From: Candidatus Binatus sp.
GTDB taxonomy: Bacteria; Desulfobacterota; Binatia; Binatales; Binataceae
DNA length: 64,000 nt
Assembly: GCF_036567905.1 (NCBI RefSeq)
Contig: NZ_DATCTO010000042.1
Span: 1-64,000 of the forward strand
Direction of reading: 5' to 3'
Within the stretch, counting starts at the first letter, position 1. Every line of letters begins with the position of its first letter. The position numbers and the translations under genes are program-made. This document shows positions 1-8,860 of this stretch, one piece after another. The notes under the pieces were generated by a model. The model did not search any database, had not been told where the DNA came from, and was given only the letters and a program-made list of their open reading frames with translations.

Positions 1-237
1 AAATCAGGCCGCTCACCCGCGCCGGAGGCGCGGCCGCTTGCTGACCGGGAGACGCCACCGGCGCGCGGCAAGGATCCGGGGTCCCTCCGCTTCGGTCGGG
101 ATGGCACAAAAGAGGACACAAAAAAGAACAACGCCCGCGCGATCCGCCGTCTGTGCCCCCGTTACCCCGTCCAACCGGGCCCTTCGACCTCACTGGGGGC
201 AAACGTCGCGCGCATCGCGCAGCGGCGCCGATTCTCG
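1..237. other. Gene-free stretch downstream of lolD, with a degenerate repeat arm
   Basis: I see no convincing gene here. A 7-bp perfect hairpin with a 3-base loop lies at 17-33 (CCGCGCC/GGCGCGG), without a T-run. Positions 78-107 resemble one arm of the inverted repeat found at 40532-40646 (TCC-CT-CGCT-CGG-ATG-CAC pattern), but no matching second arm is visible nearby. The short open frames here are compositional. Confidence 0.4.
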
Positions 238-996
238 CTACCCGGGCGCCGGGGATGGCGCCTGGCGGCGCTCGTCCACCAGCTTTCCTTCATGCAGCCG
301 CAGCGCGCGCCCGACGCTGCGCGTCAACTGCTCGTTATGGGTAGCGATCACCAGGGTGATCCCAAGCTCGCGATTGAGCTTGTGAAACAGCTCGTGCACT
401 TCTGCGGCCGTATGCGGATCGAGATTGCCGGTGGGCTCGTCGGCGAGCAGCAGCTTGGGCCGCAGCACCACCGCGCGCGCCACCGCGACGCGCTGCTGTT
501 CGCCGCCGGACAGTTCCGCCGGCCGGCGCCGCAGCTTGTCGCCCAGCCCGACGATCTCGAGCATCGCGGCCGCACGCCGGCTGGCTTCGGCGTCGCTGAT
601 GCGGCTGATCAACGCCGGCATCATCACGTTTTCCAGCGCGGTGAAGTCGGCCAGCAGGTAATGGAACTGGAAAACGAAGCCGAGCTTCAGGTTGCGGAAC
701 TCGGCCAGCGATTTCTGATCGAGCGCGAACAAATCCTCGCCCTCGAAATAAATCTTGCCCGCGGTCGGCTCTTCCAGGCTGCCCATGATGTGGAGCAGGG
801 TGGACTTGCCGGTTCCCGATTGCCCCACGATCGCGATCTCCTCGCCCGCCTGGACCGTTAGATCGAGACCGCGCAGCACGCGAATCTCGCGATCAGCGTC
901 ATAGAATGTCTTGTCGAGGCCGCGCACCTCGATCAGACGCCCGTTGGCCTGGTTTGGTTTTGCTTTCGTTGCCGCAGCGCCGCGCCCCTCACTCAT
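238..996 (-). CDS. lolD: Lipoprotein-releasing ABC transporter ATPase LolD
   Basis: ATPase of the inner-membrane complex that extracts outer-membrane lipoproteins and hands them to the carrier LolA. The 252-residue protein shows Walker A GQSGTGKST (58-66), a Q-loop followed by HYLLADFTALENV (the LolD style of this segment), the signature LSGGEQQR (162-169), Walker B LLLADEP (182-188) and the H-loop ATHNE. The ATG at 994-996 lies inside the end of lolC (8-bp overlap), so the two are translationally coupled and lolD is second. The first 20 residues are a low-complexity extension. The related MacB/FtsE-like ATPases are alternatives, but the LolC-type partner settles the call. Confidence 0.93.
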   Translation of the reverse strand: MSEGRGAAATKAKPNQANGRLIEVRGLDKTFYDADREIRVLRGLDLTVQAGEEIAIVGQSGTGKSTLLHIMGSLEEPTAGKIYFEGEDLFALDQKSLAEFRNLKLGFVFQFHYLLADFTALENVMMPALISRISDAEASRRAAAMLEIVGLGDKLRRRPAELSGGEQQRVAVARAVVLRPKLLLADEPTGNLDPHTAAEVHELFHKLNRELGITLVIATHNEQLTRSVGRALRLHEGKLVDERRQAPSPAPG

Positions 997-2269
997 AGCG
1001 AATCACCTCGACCGGCGAGAGCTTCGCCGCCTGCAAGGCCGGGTAGATCGACGCAAGCAGGCACAGCACGATCGTCGCCGCCGCAACCGCGATGAAGTTC
1101 CATGGATTGAGCTCCACCGGCACCGCGTTCACCATAAACATGTCGGCCGGCAGATGAATCAAATGATACCTGCCTATCAGGTACGCCGTCACGAATCCCG
1201 CGCCATCGCCCAAAACCGTGCCGAGCACGCCCAGCGCCGCGCCCTGGCACAGAAAGATTGACGCCACCGACGCCGCCCGCGCACCCATCGTGCGCAGGAT
1301 CGCAATCTCTTTACGCCGCTCCATCACCACCATTACCTGCGTCGCAATAATGTTGAAGGCCGCCACCAGCACGATCAGCAGCAGCACCATGAAATAGGTG
1401 AACTTCTCCAGCTTGAGCGCGGAGAACAGCGGCGCGTTGGCCGTCGTCCAGTCCGAGACTTCGAAGTCAGACCCCGCTATCGCCGCGATCCGGGCGCGCA
1501 TCGCCGGCGCGTCGAACATATTGACCAGCCGCAACTCGAGTCCGCTTTCGAGCTGCGGATCGTCGGCCAGCAACGCGCGTCCGTCCTTCAACGCGACGAA
1601 GATCAGCGTGGAATCGAACTCGTACATGCCCGAGTGAAAGAACCCGGTCACCACGAATCGCTTGAGCCGCGGAGGGCCGATTCCGGTTCCCAAGCTCGCC
1701 GGCGAAATCAGGATCACCGGGTCGCCCGGCCTCACCCCCAGCTCGAACGCCAGCGACTTGCCGATGATCGCACCGGGCAGCTCGACCTGGCGCTTGACGC
1801 CCTTGTCCACAATCGTCACCGGATGCGTCGTCTCGAGGTCCGCGAGCGTCCCATTCTCCAGCGTGTCCTTGAGTTCCTTGAGCACCGGATTGTCGTGCGG
1901 CTGGACCCCGCGGATAATTCCGCCCGACACCAGCCCCGCGCCGCCCGAGTCCGTGCTCGAGACCGCCATCACCTGCGACGTGACGAATGGCGCCGCCGCC
2001 GCCACCCCCGGCAGCGCGGCGATTCGCTGCGCGAGCCCGGCCGGATTCCACACGCCGCCGTCGCTGCGCTCGATGGTTATCTGCGGGGTAAACGTGAGCA
2101 ACAGGCTGCGCAGATTTTTCTCGAATCCGCTCATCACCGACAGCGCCAGCGACAACGCGAACGTCCCAAAGGTTATCCCGATCAGCGAGATGATGGCGAT
2201 CAGCGACACGAATCGTTCGCGCCGCCGCGCGCGCAAATATCGCAGGCCAATCAGGAATTCGTAGCGCAA
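989..2269 (-). CDS. lolC: Lipoprotein-releasing ABC transporter permease LolC/LolE
   Basis: Permease subunit of the Lol lipoprotein-release complex in the inner membrane. The protein begins with the family-typical segment RYEFLIGLRYLRARRRERF, then TM1 ending in LSVMSGFEKNLR, a large periplasmic domain of about 220 residues, and three C-terminal membrane segments with the FtsX-type cytoplasmic motif MERRKEIAILRTMGA. It ends SPVEVIRYE, as LolC/E proteins do. I chose the TTG at 2267-2269 because it gives exactly the family N-terminus. A GTG at 2342-2344 would add 25 residues of unstructured sequence and has no clear ribosome-binding site. A single gene encodes this subunit, so whether to call it LolC, LolE or the fused type LolF is open. 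Confidence 0.88.
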   Translation of the reverse strand: MRYEFLIGLRYLRARRRERFVSLIAIISLIGITFGTFALSLALSVMSGFEKNLRSLLLTFTPQITIERSDGGVWNPAGLAQRIAALPGVAAAAPFVTSQVMAVSSTDSGGAGLVSGGIIRGVQPHDNPVLKELKDTLENGTLADLETTHPVTIVDKGVKRQVELPGAIIGKSLAFELGVRPGDPVILISPASLGTGIGPPRLKRFVVTGFFHSGMYEFDSTLIFVALKDGRALLADDPQLESGLELRLVNMFDAPAMRARIAAIAGSDFEVSDWTTANAPLFSALKLEKFTYFMVLLLIVLVAAFNIIATQVMVVMERRKEIAILRTMGARAASVASIFLCQGAALGVLGTVLGDGAGFVTAYLIGRYHLIHLPADMFMVNAVPVELNPWNFIAVAAATIVLCLLASIYPALQAAKLSPVEVIRYE

Positions 2270-2519
2270 CCCGTCACCATCCGAAATTGTAGCGAAACCA
2301 ACCGCGGGTTTCGCGCTTGCTTGGGCAGGGGCCAGCGCCCGCACCCGCGTAAGGATAAAGATGCGGGCTTCGCCCGGTTAGAAGGTTAAGCGGGAGAACG
2401 CGGCTGGTCACTGGCGGCGCCGGCACCGGAGGGTCGTGCTTTTTAATCTTCGATTGAATCAAATCGGGCTGGTGATCGTCATAGTCGGCGAGCCCCGCAA
2501 CCATTGCGACAAATTCGGG

Positions 2520-2549
2520 TTGCGCTGCGCAGCGGCGGTGAAATATGCT
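2520..2549 (+). promoter_or_regulatory. Possible sigma-70 promoter for gspD
   Basis: TTGCGC (2520-2525) and TATGCT (2544-2549) are separated by 18 bp. They lie 37 bp before the chosen gspD start, in the divergent lolC/gspD gap. Both boxes match the consensus only in part. Confidence 0.35.
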
Positions 2550-2585
2550 CACGACGTTTTGACCCGAAATGCGGAGGATGCTCGG

Positions 2586-5300
2586 ATGAACCGTCTTTTG
2601 GCTGGGGCGTTTGCCGCCGCAATGCTGATTTGCGTTGGCAACCTTCGTTCCCCCGCGTTCGGCGCCGATCCCGCGGAGCTGCCTGAGCATAATACAATTA
2701 CGATGAACTTCCAGAACGTGGAGATTCCCGTTCTTGCCAAGTTCATCAGCGAGATCACCGGCCGCAACTTCATCATCGACGAATCCGTGCGCGGCAAGGT
2801 CACGATCATCTCGCCGAGCAAGGTCACTCCCGAACAGGCCTACTCGATCTTTCAATCCGTCCTCCAGGTAAAAGGCTTCACCACCGTTCAGGCCGGCAAG
2901 GTCATCAAGATTGTGCCCGCGCGCAACGTGCGCTCCTCCGCCGCGCTTACCGAATCGCAAGTCCCCGCCGAGGCCAAGGGCGACGAGTATGTGACCCGGA
3001 TGGTGCGGCTTAAGAATATCGACGCGGCTTCCGTGATCGGCGTGATCCAGCCGATGGTGTCGCATGACGGTCTGATCGCCGCGTTTCCCAACGACAACAC
3101 CATCATCATCACCGACGACGCCTACAACGTCGAGCGGCTGCTGCAGATAATCGGCAGCCTCGACGTGCGCGGCGAACAGGCGACCATCGTCGTCATTCCG
3201 CTCAAGCTTGCGTTTGCCACTGAGCTTGCGCCCGAGATCGATGCGCTCATGACGGCCAAGATGCAAGGCGCCGGCGCAAGTCCCCCAGGGGGGATACGGC
3301 CCCAGATCGGCGTGGCGCCGTCGGCCACCGGCGGGGGCGGGACCGGTTACAAGGTTATCCCCGACGAGCGCACCAATTGCCTGATCGTTATGGCGCCGCC
3401 GCTGCGGATGCGTGAGATCCAGGAAATAGTCGCCAAGCTCGACGTTAATCCGCCGATGGCCACCTCGCGAATCCATGTCTATCGGCTCAAGAACGCGCAG
3501 GCGCTTGAGATGGTCGACGTGCTCAACGCACTGCTCAACGGCGGTGGCGGCCCGACCACCATGTCGCCCACCACCGGCAAGGGTTCGCTCGGCCGCTCGA
3601 GCTTTAACAGCGCTGCCAGCGGCGGAATGGGCGGCAGCTCGGGCTTTGGCGGAATGGGCGGGGGCGGCGCAATGGGCGGGATGGGCAGTAGCGCGAGCTT
3701 CGGTGGTTCGATGAGCGGGGGCGGCGCAATGGGCGGCACCAACGGCTCCGGCGGCTTCGGCGGGGGTAGTGGCGGGGGCGGCGGGATGATCAGCCGCGGC
3801 TCGTCGGGCGGCAGCACCGGTCCGGCGTCGGCCAGCTCTGCCGGCAAGAGCATCGATTTCTCATATCCGGTAAATATCACCGCCGATCCCGCGACCAACG
3901 CGATGGTTATCAGCGCGTCGCCGCAGGATTGGCAGACGCTCAAGCAGATTATCGACGACCTCGACACCCCGCGCGTGCAGATTTTCGTCCAGGCGGTCAT
4001 CGTCGAGGTCTCCGCCGAGCGCCAGCGCCAGTTGGGGGTGAATTTCAACGCCGCCACGAGTCTCAGCAGCAACACAATGGCGGTCGGCTCGCTTAATTTC
4101 GGACAGCTTGAGAACACGCTCAGCGACCCGCTCAGTTTGACCGGGCTGGGGCTGGGCCTCGCGTCGAAAAGCATGTGTACGGTTTCTTCCGCGGCTCTGG
4201 CGGCGGCTACCGGCGGCACTGGGACGACGACCACCACCAGCGGCAGCATTAGCGTCCCGTGCGATATCGCGCTGATCACGGCGCTGGAAAGCGACACTCA
4301 CGCCGACGTGCTCTCGGCGCCGACGCTGCTCACCGCCGACAATGAAGAAGCGATGATCGTCATCGGCCAGAACCTGCCCTTCGTCGGCTCGTCGGCGGCG
4401 AACGCCGGATTGCCCGGGCAAATCTTCAACTCGGTCGAGCGCCAGAACGTCGGCATCACGCTCGATATCGTGCCGCAGGTGTCCGAGGGCGACTACGTCA
4501 AACTCGATCTCTATGAGGAAGTTTCCAACGTCGTCAACGGCACCGCGAACAACACGCTTGGTCCGACCACGACCATCCGGTCCGCCTCGACCAGCGTGCT
4601 GATCCAGAACCATCGCACCGCGGTGATCGGCGGGCTGCTCGCCAGCCAGGATACGTTCAGTAATCAGGGCGTTCCGTTCATCTCCGACATCCCGGTACTC
4701 GGAAACCTGTTCAGCAACAAGAGCACCGACAAGCAGAAGGACAACCTGATCGTGTTCCTGACTCCGCATATAGTTCGCAACAAGAGCCAACTGCGCGATC
4801 TCGCCCTGGACGAGCGCCAGCAGTTCGCCAACTCGCTCGGCCGCAAGGAAGTTCACGATATGCCGGCCTCGCAGATTCAACAGATCTACAAGCCGAGCTT
4901 CTCGATTCCTGTTTCTCCCGCGGCCGACCTGAACGCGTACGGCGGTGCTCCTGCGTCTGCTCCGGGTCCCGAAAATCCGGGCGCCGCATTCGGGTCCGGG
5001 CCCTCCGGCAACGAAAGCCAGACTCCTTTCAATAGCCCTGAGATCGGTCCGACCTCGATGAACAAGACGACGACCGGCTACTCGACTGCGACTTCGGCGA
5101 CCATCACGGGCGCCCCGCTGTACTCGGCGTCCTCCGCACGATTTGTTACCAGGGGGCCTGCTGCGCCGCTGGATCCCGGCGCCGGCAAAGTCTCGGCAGG
5201 ACCAGCGGCTGGCGGCGGCGGCTTGGCGGCCTCGTCGAGCGCGCCCGACTCGACCAAGGCCGGCGGCGCTGCAGGTGTAACCCCCGGCATCGCCCCCTAA
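2586..5300 (+). CDS. gspD: Type II secretion system secretin GspD
   Basis: Outer-membrane secretin that forms the gated exit channel for folded proteins. The start is the ATG at 2586, preceded by GGAGG at 2573-2577; it gives a signal peptide of about 26 residues ending AFG|A. N0 (ITMNFQNVEIP.. to VTIIS), N1 (VRLKNIDAASVI..), N2 and N3 domains follow, then the secretin core with LSAPTLLTADNEEA, ASTSVLIQNHRTAVIGGLL and the closing motif GVPFISDIPVLGNLF. The N3 domain is split by about 100 residues of Gly/Ser/Met-rich sequence (3540-3840). After the barrel comes a tail of about 170 residues rich in Pro, Gly and Ser. At 904 residues it is longer than typical GspD. No other gsp gene is present in the window. 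Confidence 0.93.
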   Translation: MNRLLAGAFAAAMLICVGNLRSPAFGADPAELPEHNTITMNFQNVEIPVLAKFISEITGRNFIIDESVRGKVTIISPSKVTPEQAYSIFQSVLQVKGFTTVQAGKVIKIVPARNVRSSAALTESQVPAEAKGDEYVTRMVRLKNIDAASVIGVIQPMVSHDGLIAAFPNDNTIIITDDAYNVERLLQIIGSLDVRGEQATIVVIPLKLAFATELAPEIDALMTAKMQGAGASPPGGIRPQIGVAPSATGGGGTGYKVIPDERTNCLIVMAPPLRMREIQEIVAKLDVNPPMATSRIHVYRLKNAQALEMVDVLNALLNGGGGPTTMSPTTGKGSLGRSSFNSAASGGMGGSSGFGGMGGGGAMGGMGSSASFGGSMSGGGAMGGTNGSGGFGGGSGGGGGMISRGSSGGSTGPASASSAGKSIDFSYPVNITADPATNAMVISASPQDWQTLKQIIDDLDTPRVQIFVQAVIVEVSAERQRQLGVNFNAATSLSSNTMAVGSLNFGQLENTLSDPLSLTGLGLGLASKSMCTVSSAALAAATGGTGTTTTTSGSISVPCDIALITALESDTHADVLSAPTLLTADNEEAMIVIGQNLPFVGSSAANAGLPGQIFNSVERQNVGITLDIVPQVSEGDYVKLDLYEEVSNVVNGTANNTLGPTTTIRSASTSVLIQNHRTAVIGGLLASQDTFSNQGVPFISDIPVLGNLFSNKSTDKQKDNLIVFLTPHIVRNKSQLRDLALDERQQFANSLGRKEVHDMPASQIQQIYKPSFSIPVSPAADLNAYGGAPASAPGPENPGAAFGSGPSGNESQTPFNSPEIGPTSMNKTTTGYSTATSATITGAPLYSASSARFVTRGPAAPLDPGAGKVSAGPAAGGGGLAASSSAPDSTKAGGAAGVTPGIAP
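3540..3840 (+). repeat. Gly/Ser/Met-rich low-complexity coding repeat inside gspD
   Basis: Imperfect in-frame repeats of GGMGG, GGGAMGG and SGGFGG units make a flexible loop inside the N3 domain. At the DNA level the unit is close to ggcggaatgggcgg and recurs several times (around 3627, 3648, 3666 and 3719). The repeats probably change length by slippage. Confidence 0.75.
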
Positions 5301-5415
5301 CTCTCCGTCTAGCTGTTCTATCAGGGCGAAGCTCGCATCTTTGTCTTAACAGACGGGGAGCAGTGAAAAACGAAACCCGTAAGCGGTTTCGCATTCTCAA
5401 AAGCTGCAATTAAAC

Positions 5416-6336
5416 ATGGCCAGGCAAATCGGTCCCGTTCAGGCCCGAATCGAATACACGGGCATAACCGCCGTCACCGCGGCGCTGCGTGCGATGCCGT
5501 TAGAACGGGCGGTGCGCGCGGGCGCGCGGCTGGGAGGATGGGCGATGAATTTCGATCGCCCCAACCGGCCGATCGCGCTCAAAAACCTCGCGATCGCTTT
5601 CCCCGAGATTACCCCGGCGGCGCGCCTGGCAATCCTGCGCAAGATGTATCGCAGTTGGGGCCGCGTGCTCGCCGAATGGACCCACTTGCCCGAACTCAGC
5701 CGCGCCAACATCGAGCACGTCGTTACCTACGAGGGCAAGGAAAATTGGGACGAGGCCGAACGGCGCTCCAACGGCCGCGGCATATTGGTGCTGACCGGAC
5801 ATTACGGAAATTTCGAGCTACTGCCCATCGCCCACTCCATCTACGGCTACCATCTCGCCATCGTTCGTCGGCCGTTGCGCAATCCGCTGGTCGACGCCGC
5901 CGTATGCGCCGAGCGAATCCGCCATGGAAACAGACTCATCGAGCGCAAGGCGGGCGGGCGCGAGATGATGCGGATGCTGCGGCAGAACTGGATGATCGCA
6001 ATCGCGCTCGACCTCGACGTGCGCAAGGGCGTATTCGTCGATTTCTTCGGGATGCCCGCCTGCACCAGCGAGGGCATGGCGCGGCTGTCGATCGCCACCG
6101 GCGCGCCGGTGCTGCCGGCGTTCATGGTGCGCCAGGGCGACACGATTCATCACAAGATCAAAATTCTGCCCGCCATCTATGCTGAGAAGACTCGCAACCG
6201 CCAGGCTGCCGTGCGCGAGTACACCCAGCGCTACACCGACACGATCGAGCAGATGATCCGCGAGCATCCCGATCATTGGAACTGGATTCACCGGCGATGG
6301 AAAACCCGCCCGCCCGGCGAACCCCGCTTCTACTAG
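5416..6336 (+). CDS. LpxL/HtrB-type lipid A biosynthesis (lysophospholipid) acyltransferase
   Basis: Predicted membrane-associated acyltransferase that adds a secondary acyl chain to lipid A or a related glycolipid. The 306-residue protein has the family HX4E catalytic motif in GHYGNFE (His129, Glu134), the block RRPLRNPLVD, and DLDVRKGVFVDFFGMPACT, which matches the RKGVFV-FFG segment of LpxL-like enzymes, and a C-terminal HPDHWNWIHRRWKTRP. The helix expected at the N-terminus is only weakly hydrophobic. It lies 115 bp after gspD on the same strand. The acyl donor and exact acceptor cannot be told from the sequence; a lysophospholipid or ornithine-lipid substrate is possible. Confidence 0.88.
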   Translation: MARQIGPVQARIEYTGITAVTAALRAMPLERAVRAGARLGGWAMNFDRPNRPIALKNLAIAFPEITPAARLAILRKMYRSWGRVLAEWTHLPELSRANIEHVVTYEGKENWDEAERRSNGRGILVLTGHYGNFELLPIAHSIYGYHLAIVRRPLRNPLVDAAVCAERIRHGNRLIERKAGGREMMRMLRQNWMIAIALDLDVRKGVFVDFFGMPACTSEGMARLSIATGAPVLPAFMVRQGDTIHHKIKILPAIYAEKTRNRQAAVREYTQRYTDTIEQMIREHPDHWNWIHRRWKTRPPGEPRFY

Positions 6337-6366
6337 ACAGCGATCGCTACTGACAAGGTCCCCCGC

Positions 6367-7275
6367 CTAAATCCTCCGCCGGGCTTTCCCGCCGGGCGCC
6401 GCAACCATCATCTTGATAAGCTCTTCGGTGATCCTCGGCTCCAGTCCCTCGGTGTGGCCCTTATCCAGGCGCACGACGTCGGCGATCAGCCGTCCGTCTC
6501 GGGCTTTGGGGTAGAGATATACCTGAGCCGTGCCCGGCCGAGGCGACAGACCCCAGGCCGGCGTCGACTTCCCTTCGCGGATGGTGTCATAGATTTGTCC
6601 GGGCTCGTCATCGACCACATCGGCCAGCCTTACCCGTGGGCCGGCCCCGTATTTGTCGGCCCATGGCGAAGTCGATGGCAGCGCGACCATCTCATGCTCG
6701 CCCGTCGCGAAGATGAAGGAGATGTCGCAGTCAGGCGCCGTGGCGCGGCCTGGGCGGGGCGTGTCGCCCGCCTGGGCCGGCATCGGAGGCAGCCCACCTA
6801 TGGCGACGAAGAAGGACGCCGGGAGCTCGATCGGCCCGATCCGCCCGCCAGAGAGGCTGAGCCAGCCGTCAACTCGGTGCTTGAAGAAGTCGTCACCGAG
6901 CAGGCGGTTGGCCGTCATGCCGCCTTGGGAATGGCCAATGATCCAGAACGAGGCGATGTTGTCCTTGCCATGCCTATCGAACACATAGTCCACAATATTG
7001 CGCAGATGGGCGTCATCGGCTTCTGCGGCCCAGTGCCGAAACGGCTCCTTGGTGGCCGCAGATGGCGTGGCGATAACCAGCCGATACTTCTCTTTGTATT
7101 GCGAAGCCGGGAAGTAGGCGCGCTGCCATGCGCCGACCGAACCGCCCCCGTGCAGGCTCAAGAGGAATACCACCTTGTCGCCGGGCTGAAGATCGTCTGG
7201 ATCGTCAAGATAGAACTTGCGACCGGTCTTTTTGTCCACCGCGCTGATGCTGCCCACGCTCGTTTCTCCCAACAC
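6367..7275 (-). CDS. Alpha/beta hydrolase, esterase-like
   Basis: Serine hydrolase of the PHB-depolymerase/feruloyl-esterase-like alpha/beta family. The nucleophile elbow GHSQGG puts the catalytic serine at 116. LHGGGSVG (41-48) looks like the oxyanion-hole loop, and DKGHTEGLEP (His274) supplies the likely catalytic histidine. No signal peptide is seen, and the start is a GTG just after an in-frame stop, so the N-terminus is probably complete. The gene lies 127 bp downstream of a GH88/GH105-type hydrolase on the same strand, which fits removal of acyl groups from carbohydrate, but the substrate is not shown by the sequence. Confidence 0.72.
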   Translation of the reverse strand: MLGETSVGSISAVDKKTGRKFYLDDPDDLQPGDKVVFLLSLHGGGSVGAWQRAYFPASQYKEKYRLVIATPSAATKEPFRHWAAEADDAHLRNIVDYVFDRHGKDNIASFWIIGHSQGGMTANRLLGDDFFKHRVDGWLSLSGGRIGPIELPASFFVAIGGLPPMPAQAGDTPRPGRATAPDCDISFIFATGEHEMVALPSTSPWADKYGAGPRVRLADVVDDEPGQIYDTIREGKSTPAWGLSPRPGTAQVYLYPKARDGRLIADVVRLDKGHTEGLEPRITEELIKMMVAAPGGKARRRI

Positions 7276-7402
7276 CCCGGTTTAAGCCGGGATTTCCGTC
7301 CAACTCTCCGATTTCGACTCGCTTTGTAAACCCAAACGGCCTCCCCCGGCAAGGATGCGTCGCGCGCATCGCCTCGGCCGTCGCCGTCGCCGCCTGGCGG
7401 GG

Positions 7403-8482
7403 CTACGATTCTTTTGTTTGCCAGGTCTCGACCGCCTCGCTGAGCGCCATCAGGCACACGCCGGTCGCGAACGGCGCAGTCGCGATTTCGATCGAATTGT
7501 AAAAGGCAAAGTCCCCCGGCGGCGTTTGCTGCGATACGCCCGTGAACGCGCCGTGCGAGTCGACGTTCGCGCAAATCGCGCCAAGCGCGCGCGAGTACGC
7601 GTCGCGCGCGTGAGCCTCGTCGAGACCGCGCAGCCGGGTCCGAATCGCGCGGCCGAGCGCGAGCGCAAATCCGGCCGCCGCCGACGCCTCGAGATACGAA
7701 TCGTCGCGATCGATCACGGTGTGCCACAAGCCGGACTGGTCCTGCAACGATGCGACTTTGTTGAGTTGAAGCGCCAGCGCCTCGCGTACCTTCTCAACCT
7801 TTGCGCCAAGCGGTTGAAGCAGGCCGGCCGCCTCGATTTCGGCCGTCACTTGCGGCGCCGCGATCGAAAACCAGCTGTTGCCGCGGGCCCACAGACACGG
7901 CGAATGCGAGTTGCGGTCAACGTAGGCGACGTGCCAGAAAAGTCCGCTGCCGGAGTCGGCCAGATGATCGCGATGAACGATCATCTGATCCGCCGCGCGC
8001 TCGATCATCGCGGCGTCGCCCGAGAGCCGGCCGAGCAATGCGATCGCGGGCGCGGTGAAGTAGCAGACGTCGATCCACACTTCGAGCGCCGGTGGATGCG
8101 GGACGAAAGCGCCGTCGGGAGTCCGCGCGGCTGAATTTTCCATGAAGCCGACGATCGCGCGCGCGTAATCCAGGTAGCGCGGATCGCCGGTCTTCAGGTG
8201 CAGGTCGAGCGCCGGGAGCGCCTCGGCCGCCCAGAACCAGAACCATCCGTTGGTGCGCGGACCCGCCGCCAGCTTTGGCGCGAACCATCGCTGGGCCGCC
8301 TCGATCGGGGCGTCGGTCTTAAGCGCGCGCGCGGCGTACACGAGGCCGTCGCACAGAATCGCGTCACCCCAATGAGGCTGCTTGGCGAGCAGCTCGCGGC
8401 TGGCGCTGGCGGCCATGCGCTCGAGCGTGCGGCTTAGTTCATCATAATTTACAAAAGCTGGGGGCAAAAATAACGTCTCCAC
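7403..8482 (-). CDS. Glycoside hydrolase family 88/105-like (unsaturated glycuronyl hydrolase)
   Basis: An all-alpha (alpha/alpha)6-barrel protein of 359 residues resembling the YteR/YesR hydrolases, which remove the unsaturated uronic acid left by polysaccharide lyases. Family blocks seen are WIDVCYFTAPAIALLGRL (Asp138 is the candidate catalytic acid), CLWARGNSWFSIA, which matches the WARGNGW motif, and SYLEASAAAGFALAL. There is no signal peptide, so it would act in the cytoplasm. The start is GTG. Upstream and on the opposite strand, 42 bp away, is a DUF971 gene; downstream on the same strand is an esterase-like gene. No lyase or sugar transporter is in view, so the polymer is unknown. Confidence 0.75.
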   Translation of the reverse strand: METLFLPPAFVNYDELSRTLERMAASASRELLAKQPHWGDAILCDGLVYAARALKTDAPIEAAQRWFAPKLAAGPRTNGWFWFWAAEALPALDLHLKTGDPRYLDYARAIVGFMENSAARTPDGAFVPHPPALEVWIDVCYFTAPAIALLGRLSGDAAMIERAADQMIVHRDHLADSGSGLFWHVAYVDRNSHSPCLWARGNSWFSIAAPQVTAEIEAAGLLQPLGAKVEKVREALALQLNKVASLQDQSGLWHTVIDRDDSYLEASAAAGFALALGRAIRTRLRGLDEAHARDAYSRALGAICANVDSHGAFTGVSQQTPPGDFAFYNSIEIATAPFATGVCLMALSEAVETWQTKES

Positions 8483-8524
8483 AGCCGGGGTCGCGGGAGA
8501 TATACTTGCGCAGAGACTGCACCG

Positions 8525-8860
8525 ATGGCGTTTATCAAGTCAAAGACTCCGAAGATCAAAGGGCTTCACGAAGTGGGGCGCTACGCCGTCGGCGTGCAAT
8601 GGGTTGACGGTCACGACAGCATTTTTCCGCTGGATAATTTGCGCCGCGGATGTCCGTGCGACGCGTGCAAGGGCAATCTGAACGGCGAGATGCCGCCCGC
8701 GAGCGTCCGCATGCGGCAGCTTTCGCGGCTGGGCGAAGCGGCGGTGTTTATCGGATGGGTTGACGGCCACGAGACTATCTACACGATGCCCCAGCTCAGA
8801 AATCTCTGCCGATGCGCATATTGCGTGGCGGAGCCCGAGCGTCCGATCACCGGCGGCTAG
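8525..8860 (+). CDS. DUF971-domain protein
   Basis: A 111-residue protein made almost entirely of one DUF971 domain (the family also found at the N-terminus of gamma-butyrobetaine hydroxylases and fused to Mrp-type ATPases). It has the usual two related halves: WVDGHDSIFPLDNLRRGCPCDAC, abbreviated here as WVDGH..LRRGCPC..C, and WVDGHETIYTMPQLRNLC followed by RCAYC. The cysteine clusters C-P-C-x2-C and C-x-C-x2-C could bind metal, and family members have been linked to Fe-S protein maturation, but the molecular role is not established. It overlaps the convergent TPR gene by 4 bp at its 3' end. Confidence 0.82.
   Translation: MAFIKSKTPKIKGLHEVGRYAVGVQWVDGHDSIFPLDNLRRGCPCDACKGNLNGEMPPASVRMRQLSRLGEAAVFIGWVDGHETIYTMPQLRNLCRCAYCVAEPERPITGG

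Noticed and set aside
2274..3476. A 400-codon open frame antisense to lolC/gspD
   Set aside because: Its sequence is compositional (repeated Asp/Gly/His/Arg) and it lies opposite well-supported gspD domains.
5371..5391. Terminator between gspD and the acyltransferase gene
   Set aside because: A 7-bp stem (CGAAACC/GGTTTCG) exists, but no T-run follows, so termination is not supported.
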